Assembly: GCF_018326005.1 (NCBI RefSeq)
Contig: NZ_AP021903.1
Location: 1,490,001 to 1,554,000 of the forward strand
Reading direction: 5' to 3'
DNA: 64,000 nt
From: Pseudomonas sp. Seg1
GTDB lineage: Bacteria > Pseudomonadota > Gammaproteobacteria > Pseudomonadales > Pseudomonadaceae
Under the pieces are notes generated by a model. The model ran no database searches, was not told the origin of the DNA, and saw only the letters and a list, made by a program, of their open reading frames with translations. Made by a program: the position numbers and the translations under genes. This document shows positions 17,532 to 26,393 of this stretch, piece after piece. Every line of letters starts with the position of its first letter. Positions within the stretch are counted from its first letter, which is position 1.

Positions 17532-18185
17532 TCAGTCGTTGCGCGATCCGCCGAAATACCCGCAGCCACGCTGCACCTGGCCGTCGATGCGCAGTTCGGC
17601 GCTCATGTGCTGCACGCTGCCGGTTTTGCTGTCGACACAGCGTTGCGGCGCGACCCACAGTTCGATGCGCTGGTTGTTGGCTTCGCTGCTGAGGTTGAAG
17701 CGACCGTCGCCCAGTTGTTCTTCAACATAAGGCACGGCGAGCGGTGGCTGGCCATCACGGTCGATGACCATGCCTTTGCCGCTGACTTTGACGTTCCATT
17801 CCGGGCCATGGCCGGTGGCGCGCAGGATCAGCAGTTTGAAATTGGCGTCATCGCACGCGGTGCCGGAGCGCTCGACGCGATACAACTGGGTGAGGTCGAG
17901 GCGGTCGCCGGCGACTTTGCCGCGTACGTCGGCGAACAGTTTGCCCTGCTCATCGGCGAGGGTCGCAGCCTCTTGCAGGATGCTGGTGCCGCCGATGTCG
18001 TTGATCACGTATTGGCGTTGATCCTGACACGGCTGGAACACCAGTTTACCGTCGACCGCCGTCAGTTGCCCCTGCATTCGCGTCTGCCCGACATGCGAGG
18101 CACTTTCACGCTGGCCATCGAACAATTGGCAGGCGGCAAACAATGGCAGCAAGGCAACAAGGACTAACGAACGGGCAACACGCAT
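17532..18185 (-). CDS. Exported lipoprotein, COG3650-like
   Basis: 217 residues from the ATG at 18185, which follows GGAG; a longer frame to 18203 lacks a ribosome site. Signal peptide MRVARSLVLVALLPLFAAC with lipobox FAAC (Cys19). Following a repeat-free beta-rich body with QFRY-like segments, five further Cys occur (C-terminal CGYF). Similar Pseudomonas proteins are described only as putative lipoproteins or META/COG3650 domain proteins. Function unknown. Confidence 0.75.
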   Translation of the reverse strand: MRVARSLVLVALLPLFAACQLFDGQRESASHVGQTRMQGQLTAVDGKLVFQPCQDQRQYVINDIGGTSILQEAATLADEQGKLFADVRGKVAGDRLDLTQLYRVERSGTACDDANFKLLILRATGHGPEWNVKVSGKGMVIDRDGQPPLAVPYVEEQLGDGRFNLSSEANNQRIELWVAPQRCVDSKTGSVQHMSAELRIDGQVQRGCGYFGGSRND

Positions 18186-18244
18186 CTTCGGCTCTCCAGA
18201 CAAGTGCCGCCACGTTACGCAGCCTGACCGTTCATCACAAGGGT

Positions 18245-18844
18245 TTAGCCCACGTGAAATGTCTGACCGGTTTGCAAGCCTTCAACACTTTTCGCGTAGG
18301 CCAAAGCCACATCCGCCGCCGGAACCGGCTTGTAACCACGGAAATACGGCGCATAACTGCCCATCGCTTCCAGCAGGACGGTCGGGCTGATCGAGTTCAC
18401 GCGCAGTCCACGCGGCAGTTCGATGGCGGCCGCGCGCACGAAGCTGTCCAGTGCGCCATTGACCAGCGCCGCCGACGCACCACTGCGGATCGGGTCATGA
18501 CTGAGGACGCCGGTGGTGAAGGTGAACGAAGCACCGTCATTGGCGAATTCGCGGCCGATCAGCAGCAGGTTGACCTGGCCCATCAGCTTGTCTTTGAGGC
18601 CCAGGGCGAAGCTGTCTTCAGTCATCTCACCCAGCGGGGCAAAGGTCACGTTACCGGCCGCGCAGACCAGTGCGTCGAACTTGCCGGTCTGTTCGAACAG
18701 CTTGCGGATGGACGCGCTGTCGCTGATGTCGACGTTGAAATCACCGCTGTTGCGGCCGATACGAATGACTTCATGACGTTGCGACAGTTCTTTGTCCACG
18801 GCCGAACCGATGGTGCCGCCAGCGCCTATCAACAGAATTTTCAT
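18245..18844 (-). CDS. Short-chain dehydrogenase/reductase
   Basis: 199 residues, short for an SDR but complete. Nucleotide-binding motif MKILLIGAGGTIGSAV at the N-terminus, then VCAAGNV and SAALVNGALDSFVRAAAIELPRGLRVNSISP. The usual catalytic Y-x-x-x-K is not obvious: the region where it should be reads SGASAALVNGAL, so the Tyr/Lys pair is missing. This is the YdfG-unlike 'short SDR' group common in proteobacteria. Divergent from the neighbouring LysR gene across 105 bp, which probably makes it that regulator's target. Confidence 0.88.
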   Translation of the reverse strand: MKILLIGAGGTIGSAVDKELSQRHEVIRIGRNSGDFNVDISDSASIRKLFEQTGKFDALVCAAGNVTFAPLGEMTEDSFALGLKDKLMGQVNLLLIGREFANDGASFTFTTGVLSHDPIRSGASAALVNGALDSFVRAAAIELPRGLRVNSISPTVLLEAMGSYAPYFRGYKPVPAADVALAYAKSVEGLQTGQTFHVG

Positions 18845-18949
18845 CGTGCTGTGCCTCGAGTGATTGAACGAGGTTTCAGTCTAGAGTGGTTTTTTTTTGT
18901 AGATAAGCGCACTAATGGGCAACCTTTGGTTTTCAAATGGAAACAATCC

Positions 18950-19864
18950 ATGAGCGAGATGGATGACCTCGCGGCGTTCGCCGTTCTGATCGAGGCCGGC
19001 AGTTTCACTTTGGCGGCGCAGCAACTGGGTTGCAGCAAGGGCCAGTTGTCCAAGCGCATCAGTCAGTTGGAAGCGAGCTTTTCCGTGGTGTTGTTGCAAC
19101 GCACGACCCGGCGCTTAAGCCTGACCGCGGCAGGCGCGGCATTGTTGCCGCAAGCCCAGGCACTGGTTGTCCAGGTGGAAAAGGCGCGTCAGGCATTGGC
19201 GCGGTTGAAGGACGACATGGCCGGCCCGGTGCGTATGACGGTGCCGGTGTCGCTGGGGGAAACCTTCTTCGATGGGCTGCTGCTGGAGTTTTCGCAGAAA
19301 TATCCCGAGGTGCAGATAGAGTTGGAGCTGAATAACAGCTACCGCGATCTGTCCCGGGACGGCTTCGATCTGGCAATCCGCAGTGAAGTGGCCAATGACG
19401 AGCGATTGGTGGCCAAGCCGCTGCTGGCCTGGCAGGAAATGACCTGCGCGAGCCCGGCGTATCTCGAGCGTTTCGGCGAGCCGGCGACGCCGCAGGCGCT
19501 GGCCGAGCACCGTTGTTTGCTCAATAGCCATTACAGTGGTCGCGAGGAGTGGCTGTATCACCAGCAACATGAGTTGCTGCGCGTGCGGGTATCGGGGCCG
19601 TTCGCCAGCAACCATTACAACTTGCTCAAGAAAGCCGCGTTGACCGGGGCCGGTATCGCCCGATTGCCGTCGTACCTGTTGCAAGCGGAATTGGCCGATG
19701 GTCGACTGCGCTGGCTCCTGCGCGATTACCAGACCCGGCGCATGCCGATGTACCTGGTGCATCCTTATCAAGGCGGCTTGCCGAAACGCACGCAGGTACT
19801 GGCGGACTATCTGATTGGCTGGTTCAAGCGCAGCGGCGAGGCGCTGGATCGCCTCCAGCGCTGA
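18950..19864 (+). CDS. LysR-family transcriptional regulator
   Basis: 304 residues from the ATG at 18950. The winged helix-turn-helix occupies about 1-60 (FTLAAQQLGCSKGQLSKRISQLEASFSVVLLQR in essence) and the periplasmic-binding-like effector domain about 90-295 (VRMTVPVSLGETFFDGLL, GFDLAIRSE). It belongs to the large CrgA/DhcR-like clade of LTTRs. It is divergent from the SDR gene and likely controls it and itself. Its 3' end converges on the DoxX gene. Confidence 0.92.
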   Translation: MSEMDDLAAFAVLIEAGSFTLAAQQLGCSKGQLSKRISQLEASFSVVLLQRTTRRLSLTAAGAALLPQAQALVVQVEKARQALARLKDDMAGPVRMTVPVSLGETFFDGLLLEFSQKYPEVQIELELNNSYRDLSRDGFDLAIRSEVANDERLVAKPLLAWQEMTCASPAYLERFGEPATPQALAEHRCLLNSHYSGREEWLYHQQHELLRVRVSGPFASNHYNLLKKAALTGAGIARLPSYLLQAELADGRLRWLLRDYQTRRMPMYLVHPYQGGLPKRTQVLADYLIGWFKRSGEALDRLQR

Positions 19865-19887
19865 CGTCGCTCCCACAGGGGATTTGT

Positions 19888-20364
19888 TTATTTTGCGAAG
19901 CGGCGTGCGATCAAGTGATCTATCGACAGCCTGCCAGGGCCACGAGCCATCAGAAACAGCAACACCGCCGCCCACGTACCATGAGTCGGATACGCGTCCG
20001 GATACACAAACAGCTGGATGGTCAGCGTCATCCCCAGCAGCGCCAGGGCAGAAAAGCGTGTGGCGAAGCCGAGCAGAATCAGCATCGGGAAAAAGTGCTC
20101 GGCAAACGCGGCCATGTGCGCGGCGATTTCCGGCGATAGCAGCGGCACGTGGTATTCACTTTTGAACAGTGGAATCGTTGAGTCCGCCAGACGCGGCCAG
20201 CCGAGTTGAAAAGTCCCGTCAATCAGATCGATGGCCAGGCCCTCGACCTTGGTCTGTCCGGATTTCCAGAACACCGCCGCAATCGAAAAACGCGCGATGA
20301 AAGCTATCAGGCTGTGGGGGATTTTCTCCAGCAGCGCGATGGCGCGGAGGATGAGCGTGTTCAT
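19888..20364 (-). CDS. DoxX-family membrane protein (bufferin/gig operon)
   Basis: 158 residues with four predicted membrane helices, including MLILLGFATRFSALALLGMTLTIQLFVYP, the DoxX signature region. It is the last gene of a four-gene operon and overlaps the end of the DUF2063 gene by 4 bases. In Cupriavidus metallidurans the equivalent gene of the gold-induced gig cluster is gigT. Its job is unknown; a role in redox or in export of the modified peptide has been proposed for such neighbours. Confidence 0.85.
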   Translation of the reverse strand: MNTLILRAIALLEKIPHSLIAFIARFSIAAVFWKSGQTKVEGLAIDLIDGTFQLGWPRLADSTIPLFKSEYHVPLLSPEIAAHMAAFAEHFFPMLILLGFATRFSALALLGMTLTIQLFVYPDAYPTHGTWAAVLLFLMARGPGRLSIDHLIARRFAK

Positions 20365-21119
20365 GGCGATTCCTTGTCGTTCAGATGAGTGATGGCGTTG
20401 TGTGCGATCAATAGGGCCAGGGTTTGACTGAGGTCGAACGCCGGGCTGTTTTGCGCCGCTGCCAGCAGTGACTGGCCATCGAGCAATAGACGGATAAACA
20501 CGCTGGCGCCGTGTTCGAGGGCAAACACCTCGACGTCCAGATGGTTACGCAAGACCAGGGCGTACTGCGCTTGGTGAATGTTGATGGCTTCAAGCGTTGC
20601 GTCGTGTTGATGCGCAGCCCAGATCGCGACAACGGCATGGCTTGAGTCGAGCAAGCGCAACGACGGGTGAAGCCCTAAGCACAGTTCGCTCAAAGAGTCG
20701 GGTGCAGACAGGGCGGCGGTGATTTTTTCCGGGTGTATCGGGCTGGCATCGGCGGCGTGGTAGGCGACGGTACGCAGGTGCTCGAGACGTGCGACATCGG
20801 CCAGATAGGGCACGCTGAATGCCGGTTCAAACCTTTCGATGAAATCCGCAAAATCTTCGCCATAGAAGCTCATCAACGGACTGTGCGGTGGCCGAGCCTG
20901 TATGAACACGGCCGCCATGGCGCGGAAGAATTCCTCGCCAACCAGTTGCGCAACCACCGGATAACTGTCGCCCAGAGCGTTGATCAGCGAACTCTGCACG
21001 TTGTTGCGATACACCGCGAAACGGCTCTCGGGATCAGCACCGTTGGCGCTGCACAGGCCTTCGGGGCAGGGCGATTGCAAATCGAGCAGTGCCGCCGTGA
21101 AGGCCGCTTGCGTGCTCAT
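20361..21119 (-). CDS. DUF2063 partner protein of the bufferin maturase (BufC/GigB-like)
   Basis: 252 residues. N-terminal helical domain with the DUF2063 pattern ([34 protein letters not shown], split here as [10 protein letters not shown] and [13 protein letters not shown]). DUF2063 proteins act with the DUF692 iron enzyme, like MbnC with MbnB, and are thought to present the precursor peptide. Overlaps both neighbours by 4 bases (stop/start overlap), so translation of the operon is coupled. Confidence 0.88.
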   Translation of the reverse strand: MSTQAAFTAALLDLQSPCPEGLCSANGADPESRFAVYRNNVQSSLINALGDSYPVVAQLVGEEFFRAMAAVFIQARPPHSPLMSFYGEDFADFIERFEPAFSVPYLADVARLEHLRTVAYHAADASPIHPEKITAALSAPDSLSELCLGLHPSLRLLDSSHAVVAIWAAHQHDATLEAINIHQAQYALVLRNHLDVEVFALEHGASVFIRLLLDGQSLLAAAQNSPAFDLSQTLALLIAHNAITHLNDKESP

Positions 21120-22003
21120 GATCGACCCCCGGCTTGCATCAGCAAGTCATCAGCCTGCCGCGCTTCGGCGAGCAAGACGCTGAACACCGGCACCTGATTG
21201 TCGCGTTCGATCAGCGTTGCCACCGGGCCTGTGCGCTCCAGCAATTGGCGGTACAGATTCCACACCGCCTGATCAATCGGCGCACCATGATCGTCGACCA
21301 GCAAACGGTCGCCGAGACTGTCGCTATCTTCTGCAAAACCGGCCAGATGAATCTCGCCCACCGCGTGCAATGGCAAGGCATCGAGATAAGCCAATGGATC
21401 GCGCTGATGATTGATGCACGACACGTAAACGTTATTGACGTCGAGCAACAAGCCGCAGCCGCTGCGGCGGATGACTTCGGCAATGAAGTCAGCTTCGTCG
21501 AGGGTCGAGCGTTGAAAGGCCAGATAGGTCGCCGGATTTTCCAGCAGCATGCGGCGCCCGAGGGTGTTCTGCACCTGATCGATATGCTCGCAGACGCGGT
21601 GCAGCGTCGGTGTGTCATAGGCCAGTGGCAGCAAGTCATTGAGGAACACCGGGCCATGGCTGGACCAGGCCAGGTGTTCGGAAAAGGCGTGCGGTTGATA
21701 GCGATCGATCAGTGCACCGAGACGCTTGAGATGTTGAACATCCAGTGGCCCGTCAGCGCCGATGGACAGCCCGACACCGTGCAGCGACAGCGGGTACTGC
21801 TCGCGAATCAATCCGAGAAAATGGTGAAACGGCCCGCCGGCCACCATGTAGTTTTCGGCGTGGACTTCGAAAAAACCGAGGTCCGGTCGGGACCCGAGCA
21901 CTTCCCTGAAGTGCCCGGTCTTGAGCCCCAGCCCGGCGCGGGCAGGGAGCCCGGTGAGGGCTGCCTGAGTGTCGGAGAGGGCAGGGTTGTTGATTGTGAA
22001 CAT
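21116..22003 (-). CDS. DUF692 multinuclear non-haem iron oxidative enzyme (BufB/GigA-like)
   Basis: 295 residues from the ATG at 22003; a GTG at 22012 would add three residues. TIM-barrel enzyme of the MNIO family (DUF692). Expected metal-ligand regions are present: [55 protein letters not shown] and VDDHGAPI. MbnB and its relatives use a two- or three-iron centre and O2 to convert Cys residues of precursor peptides into oxazolone/thioamide or thiooxazole groups. The presumed substrate is the Cys-containing DUF2282 protein encoded 25 bp upstream. Confidence 0.92.
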   Translation of the reverse strand: MFTINNPALSDTQAALTGLPARAGLGLKTGHFREVLGSRPDLGFFEVHAENYMVAGGPFHHFLGLIREQYPLSLHGVGLSIGADGPLDVQHLKRLGALIDRYQPHAFSEHLAWSSHGPVFLNDLLPLAYDTPTLHRVCEHIDQVQNTLGRRMLLENPATYLAFQRSTLDEADFIAEVIRRSGCGLLLDVNNVYVSCINHQRDPLAYLDALPLHAVGEIHLAGFAEDSDSLGDRLLVDDHGAPIDQAVWNLYRQLLERTGPVATLIERDNQVPVFSVLLAEARQADDLLMQAGGRS

Positions 22004-22028
22004 GATCGTCACTCAGGCAGGCCGCAGG

Positions 22029-22334
22029 TCAGGACTTGGCTTTGAACGCTTCCATCTGACCGAAGCCGGTCGGCGAGGTTTTGCTTTCAGTGGTCGTGCA
22101 AGTGCCTTTCGGAACGAGTTTCCAGGCGTTTGCCTGGTAGTCCATTTTCGCGGTGCCGGCACAAGTGGTGCCTGCACCTGCGGCGCAATCGTTATGACCT
22201 TTCATTGCCACGCCGAAGCATTTTTCCATGTCGGCGTCAGCGGCGTGGACGGTCGATATGGCGGCCATACTCAGAGCGGAACCGAGGGCCAGAACCAGTG
22301 CAGTGGCGGACAGGGTGCGGGTGGTAGCAGTCAT
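22029..22334 (-). CDS. DUF2282 bufferin precursor (BufA/GigP-like)
   Basis: 101 residues with a Sec signal peptide ([25 protein letters not shown]..., cleavage near AVHAADA, about residue 32). The mature part has exactly four Cys in the DUF2282 pattern: [18 protein letters not shown] and GTCTTTE. DUF2282 proteins are the precursors of bufferins, periplasmic copper-binding peptides modified by the DUF692/DUF2063 pair, and in Cupriavidus the homologue gigP is induced by gold and copper. The ribosome site CGGAGA precedes the ATG. First gene of the operon. Confidence 0.92.
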   Translation of the reverse strand: MTATTRTLSATALVLALGSALSMAAISTVHAADADMEKCFGVAMKGHNDCAAGAGTTCAGTAKMDYQANAWKLVPKGTCTTTESKTSPTGFGQMEAFKAKS

Positions 22335-22518
22335 GATGTTTCTCCGAATTGAGCTTGGGTTTTACAAGCGGTTTGCGCTTGCTTGTCCCTCTAGAGAAAC
22401 GACATGGCGATGCGTTACAGCGCAGCCGGATTTTTTTAGAAAAAAATGCAAAACCCTGAGTGTTCTATAGTCATTTCAACGGCCACATCGACAGGCCGAT
22501 TTACCAGGACGGTATCTC

Positions 22519-24240
22519 ATGAAAATGGAGCGCTCAGACTCGCGCGTGCTATCGCGCGGGACTTCATCTTTCGCTTTGGCGTGCGCGCTGCCGTTGCTGT
22601 GCAGTACGCTCGCCGCGCAGCCACTGCTTGATCCACAGGACACGCTCAAGCGGATCAATCACAACTACAACACCCTCAAGCAAGAGTGTCAGGAGCCGGA
22701 TACCGGCGCCCCCCGTGGTCTCTACTATTGCAGTGGTGTGACCTTGCGCATGGTCAATGACGGCCCCTTCAACCCGTGGGACTACAGCCCCTACGCGGTC
22801 AAGATCGGCGCAACTTCCTACTCGTGGATTCGCAAGGATCTGAGTACGAAGATTCTCATTCACCCGGCCGGTCTGATCCTGCGAACCCCCACCGATGCGG
22901 CGGCGTTGAACCTGCCAGTCAAGGAGCAGGGGTTTACCTGCATCTACGCGTTCGATGGCGGTACCGGGCCGGAACGCAAGTGGTACGGCTGCGGATTCTT
23001 CGACAGTCGCGAGCCACCGCGTGCCGCTCAGGGCGTGATGAACAACCGCAATGCCGCGCTGGCCTACGGCACTTGTGCGGAAGCCGGAGTCACCACAGCA
23101 GAGCAATGGACACAGAAATACACCGGGCTGATGAAGGGCCCGATCCAGTACGGTCAGTGTTCCTTCAACGCCGAGAAACCCAGCGACTGGCACGCAATGA
23201 TCCGGGTTCACGAGTCCCGGCCAACCACCACCAACAAAGACCCGTTCGCTTACAGTGCCCAGGTCAACGAGTTCATGTTGAAGAACGCTACCGCGACTAA
23301 CGACGGCAGCGAAAACATGAAGTACATCGATGCCTTCATCTACAACGTCAACAGCACCCAGAACTTCGCCACCCGTGGCGATCAGGCTCCGCCGAAACCG
23401 GAAAACGGCCTGAACAGCGCACGCAACTTCCAGAAGAAACTCCAGGCGCAGGGCTACAGCGTGCCGATCCTGCGGCTGGACTTCACCAAGCCTGCCGAAC
23501 AACGTTTCAGCTATGTCGCCGCTGACCAGGCAATAGACCTGACGGCGGCTGGCGGCGCGCAGCCGACACCGGCGCCACCGGCGCAGAAATACATCGCCGA
23601 GGCAGTCTGGATCGAACGTTACGATCCCGGCAGCAAGAGGAACGAATGGTCACTCAAGATCATGCCCACTGCCCAAGGCAAAGCGATTCAGGCCAGTGAT
23701 CAGGAGGCCTTGTACAAAGAACTGTTCGCCCTGCGTGGCGCCGATAGCCAGTGGCGTGACAACGAGAAATCGGCGGGCAGCATGCGCGGGCAATTGAGCT
23801 GCCTGATCCAGAACTATCCGGGCAAGACCGAATGGAATCTGGAACCGTTCCGCCCCAATGTCAGTGCGCAGGAATCGGCCAGGGCGGGCTGCAATCCACT
23901 GCCGGTTCAGGCACCGCAATACATTGCCTCAGCCGACTGGATCAAACGTTTCGACCCCGGCACCGGCAAGGATGAATGGAGCCTTAGCGTGGTGCCCACA
24001 GCGGCGGGGCGTGCCTTGCCCGGCGAGCAGGTGGCGGCGTTGTACGACCAACTGCTGGCGCTCAAAGGCGCGGACAGCAACTGGCGGGACAACGAAAAAT
24101 CCGCCGGCAGCATGCGCCAGCAATTGAATTGCGTCCTGCTCAATTACCGCAACAAAACGCCGTGGAATCTTGAACCTTTCCGGCCGGCGTTATCGGACAA
24201 CGAGACGCGGGCCGCGGGTTGCAACCCGGTCCCGCGTTGA
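22519..24240 (+). CDS. Exported halovibrin-like protein with two DUF2599 repeats
   Basis: 573 residues. Signal peptide (about 1-34, ending STLAAQP). The N-terminal region (about 40-330) resembles halovibrin HvnA/HvnC-type proteins of Vibrio and Pseudomonas (NYNTLKQEC, YYCSGVTLR, FTCIYAFDGGTG, KWYGCGFFD, QCSFN), a secreted NAD-glycohydrolase group by family report. It is followed by two tandem copies of a 100-residue module (about 357-456 and 467-573), each with W-I-x-R-(Y/F)-D-P-G, EWSL-x-(I/V)-(M/V)-PT-A-x-G and a WNLEPFRP ending followed by GCNP. That is the DUF2599 pattern. Enzymatic activity is not proven by the sequence. Confidence 0.7.
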   Translation: MKMERSDSRVLSRGTSSFALACALPLLCSTLAAQPLLDPQDTLKRINHNYNTLKQECQEPDTGAPRGLYYCSGVTLRMVNDGPFNPWDYSPYAVKIGATSYSWIRKDLSTKILIHPAGLILRTPTDAAALNLPVKEQGFTCIYAFDGGTGPERKWYGCGFFDSREPPRAAQGVMNNRNAALAYGTCAEAGVTTAEQWTQKYTGLMKGPIQYGQCSFNAEKPSDWHAMIRVHESRPTTTNKDPFAYSAQVNEFMLKNATATNDGSENMKYIDAFIYNVNSTQNFATRGDQAPPKPENGLNSARNFQKKLQAQGYSVPILRLDFTKPAEQRFSYVAADQAIDLTAAGGAQPTPAPPAQKYIAEAVWIERYDPGSKRNEWSLKIMPTAQGKAIQASDQEALYKELFALRGADSQWRDNEKSAGSMRGQLSCLIQNYPGKTEWNLEPFRPNVSAQESARAGCNPLPVQAPQYIASADWIKRFDPGTGKDEWSLSVVPTAAGRALPGEQVAALYDQLLALKGADSNWRDNEKSAGSMRQQLNCVLLNYRNKTPWNLEPFRPALSDNETRAAGCNPVPR

Positions 24241-24274
24241 GGGTGTGTGTTGGCTAATCAAGGAGATGCAAGCC

Positions 24275-25513
24275 ATGAAAAAACGTTTGAACAGGATCGC
24301 TCCATTGCTCATGTTCCCGCTGCTGGTGCAGGCGACATGGGCCAATGCCGAGTCATGCGACGAGACGCTGAGGAAGGTCGAATCGTTGTACAACAAAACC
24401 GTCGACAGCTGCGGTCAGGATCCCGCCTCGGACTGTTCAGGGCTATTGGTTCGGGGCACGCACCGCGCCGACCCGGCCAAGGGGCAAAAATGGGACGTCT
24501 GGAATCCCAGCCCGAAAGCGCTGGAGCTGGGGACTTTTGCCGCTTCGTACATGCGGGCCGACGGCATCAGTTATGAAGACCCCGGCATGAGCACGCAAAA
24601 TGGCTATCTGATTACCCCCAGAGATCTGGTTCGCGACCCCGAGACCCCGGTGCATGTCTATTGCGCGTTCCCCAACGATGCCTGGACTGACTTTCGCAAT
24701 GACCGAGGCTGTGGCGACAACAAAAACACTGCTCCGGCAGAAGCGGTCTGCCAGGCCATGAAACCACCGATCCTGAGTCCGAATGCCTGGGTCGCGCACT
24801 TCACCCGGTACAACAACAATCGGCAACAGGACCAGTTGCAATGCGGCTTCAACATGCGCAATCCGATGAGTAGCAATGAGCGCGTCGACGCCTTCCGCAA
24901 CTTCATGGGCGCGCGCAAAGTCATCAACAGCCGCGAGTTTCAGACTCAGACAGAACTGCGTCTGGGCAACCCGAAAACTGACGAGTTGCCGATTCTGGCG
25001 TTTTTCTACAGTGATCAGCGTGGCTTGAACGATGCGATGGCCAACCAGCGCGACTACAAGGCCAAGACCGGCAAGGAACGCAACATCATCAAGATCGACT
25101 TCCCGAAAACTCCGGTCGCCAAGGCCTCTTTCTCATGCATCCAGACCTCGACGCCAGCGGCGCCACAGTTCTGCGAGAAGTACATCGAGTCGAGCACCTG
25201 GGTACAACGGCCTGATCCGAAACTGGGGCCGAACACCTGGTCGCTATCCGTGGTGCCGACTGCTTGCGGTCGTGCAATCAAGGACGATCAGACCGACCGG
25301 ATGTTTGCCGAGCTGTACAACAAGCACAAAGACGATCAGCAGTGGCGGGAGTACAGCGTCAATGGCGGGTCACTGCGGCGGCAGATGGTCTGTCATCTGG
25401 CGGCGACTTTCGACGGCAAACCTGTGAGGAACAAGCCTGAGTGGAACCTTGAACCGGCACGGCCTTACGTCGATCAGGCCACGGCGGTAGCGCAGCACTG
25501 CAATCCGTACTGA
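24275..25513 (+). CDS. Exported halovibrin-like protein with one DUF2599 module
   Basis: 412 residues from the ATG at 24275 after AAGGAGATG; in-frame upstream sequence to 24170 lies inside the previous gene. Signal peptide MKKRLNRIAPLLMFPLLVQATWANA. Same plan as its neighbour: an N-terminal region with paired Cys (C-x-GLLVRGTHR, CAFPNDAWTDFRNDRGC, QCGFNMRNP) and one C-terminal DUF2599 module (STWVQRPDPKLG, TWSLSVVPTACGRAI, PEWNLEPARPYV, QHCNPY). It is 34 bp from the first gene, so both are probably one transcript and secreted together. Confidence 0.72.
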   Translation: MKKRLNRIAPLLMFPLLVQATWANAESCDETLRKVESLYNKTVDSCGQDPASDCSGLLVRGTHRADPAKGQKWDVWNPSPKALELGTFAASYMRADGISYEDPGMSTQNGYLITPRDLVRDPETPVHVYCAFPNDAWTDFRNDRGCGDNKNTAPAEAVCQAMKPPILSPNAWVAHFTRYNNNRQQDQLQCGFNMRNPMSSNERVDAFRNFMGARKVINSREFQTQTELRLGNPKTDELPILAFFYSDQRGLNDAMANQRDYKAKTGKERNIIKIDFPKTPVAKASFSCIQTSTPAAPQFCEKYIESSTWVQRPDPKLGPNTWSLSVVPTACGRAIKDDQTDRMFAELYNKHKDDQQWREYSVNGGSLRRQMVCHLAATFDGKPVRNKPEWNLEPARPYVDQATAVAQHCNPY

Positions 25514-25522
25514 CCCTCCACT

Positions 25523-25610
25523 GTAGGAGCGAGCTTGCTCGCGATGGTGTTGTGTCATTCAACATCAGCTGTGCCTGACTCGACGCGATCGCGAGCAGGC
25601 TCACTCCTAC
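25523..25610. repeat. REP pair (GTAGGAGCGAGCTTGCTCGC family)
   Basis: GTAGGAGCGAGCTTGCTCGCGATGG and an inverse copy CGCGATCGCGAGCAGGCTCACTCCTAC enclose about 35 bp between convergent genes. This is a second REP family, distinct from the GTGGGAGCTGG type. Confidence 0.88.
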
Positions 25611-25647
25611 AAGGGATTTTCGGTGGGTTCGAGATTTTTGGTGCGTA

Positions 25648-25677
25648 TAAAAAAAACGGCCCGAGGGCCGTTTTTTG
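25648..25677. terminator. Bidirectional terminator between DUF2599 gene and livF
   Basis: An A-run, then ACGGCCC-GA-GGGCCGT, then a run of T: a symmetric stem with poly-A on one side and poly-T on the other. Confidence 0.9.
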
Positions 25678-25691
25678 TTGGGCGAAAAGAC

Positions 25692-26393
25692 TCAACCGCC
25701 GAGGTATGCCTCGCGTACTTTCGGGTCGGTCAACAGCGCTTCACCAGTGCCTTGCATGACCACGCGGCCGTTCTCCAGAACGTACGCACGGTCGGCGATT
25801 TTCAGCGCCTGGTTGGCGTTCTGCTCGACCAGGAACACCGTCACACCGTCCTTGCGCAGCTGTTCGATGATGTCGAAGATCTGCTGGATGATGATCGGCG
25901 CCAGACCCAGTGACGGCTCGTCGAGCAGCAGCAGTTTCGGCTTGCTCATCAGTGCACGGCCGATGGCGAGCATCTGCTGTTCGCCGCCGGACATGGTGCC
26001 GCCGCGCTGGTTGAAGCGTTCTTTCAAGCGCGGGAACAGGCCGAGAACCTTGTCCATTTGCTCCTGATAGTCGCCCTTGTCGGTGAAGAAACCGCCCATC
26101 GAGAGGTTTTCTTCAACGGTCAGACGGGCGAACACCCGACGACCTTCCGGCACCACAGCGATGCTCTTGCGCATGATCTGCGACGAGTCTTGGCCGACCA
26201 GTTCCTCACCCATGTAGCGGATGCTGCCGCTGTGCGCCTGCGGCGAACCGCAGAGCGTCATCAGCAACGTGGACTTGCCGGCACCGTTGGCGCCGATCAG
26301 CGTAACGATCTCGCCCTGACGGACTTCGACGTTGACGTTGTGCAGGGCCTGGATCTTGCCGTAGAAGGTGGAAACGTTTTCGAACTGCAGCAT
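25692..26393 (-). CDS. livF: Branched-chain amino-acid ABC transporter ATP-binding protein LivF (BraG)
   Basis: 233 residues. Walker A GANGAGKS (about 37-44), signature MSGGEQQMLAIGRAL, Walker B KLLLLDEPSLGL. It is one of the two ATPases of the high-affinity leucine/isoleucine/valine (and alanine) importer; the P. aeruginosa name is braG. Start adjoins the end of livG with no gap. It ends the operon. Confidence 0.96.
   Translation of the reverse strand: MLQFENVSTFYGKIQALHNVNVEVRQGEIVTLIGANGAGKSTLLMTLCGSPQAHSGSIRYMGEELVGQDSSQIMRKSIAVVPEGRRVFARLTVEENLSMGGFFTDKGDYQEQMDKVLGLFPRLKERFNQRGGTMSGGEQQMLAIGRALMSKPKLLLLDEPSLGLAPIIIQQIFDIIEQLRKDGVTVFLVEQNANQALKIADRAYVLENGRVVMQGTGEALLTDPKVREAYLGG

Noticed and set aside
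24170..24274. Upstream extension of the second DUF2599 gene
   Set aside because: It lies inside the coding sequence of the first DUF2599 gene and would destroy the signal peptide that begins at 24275.
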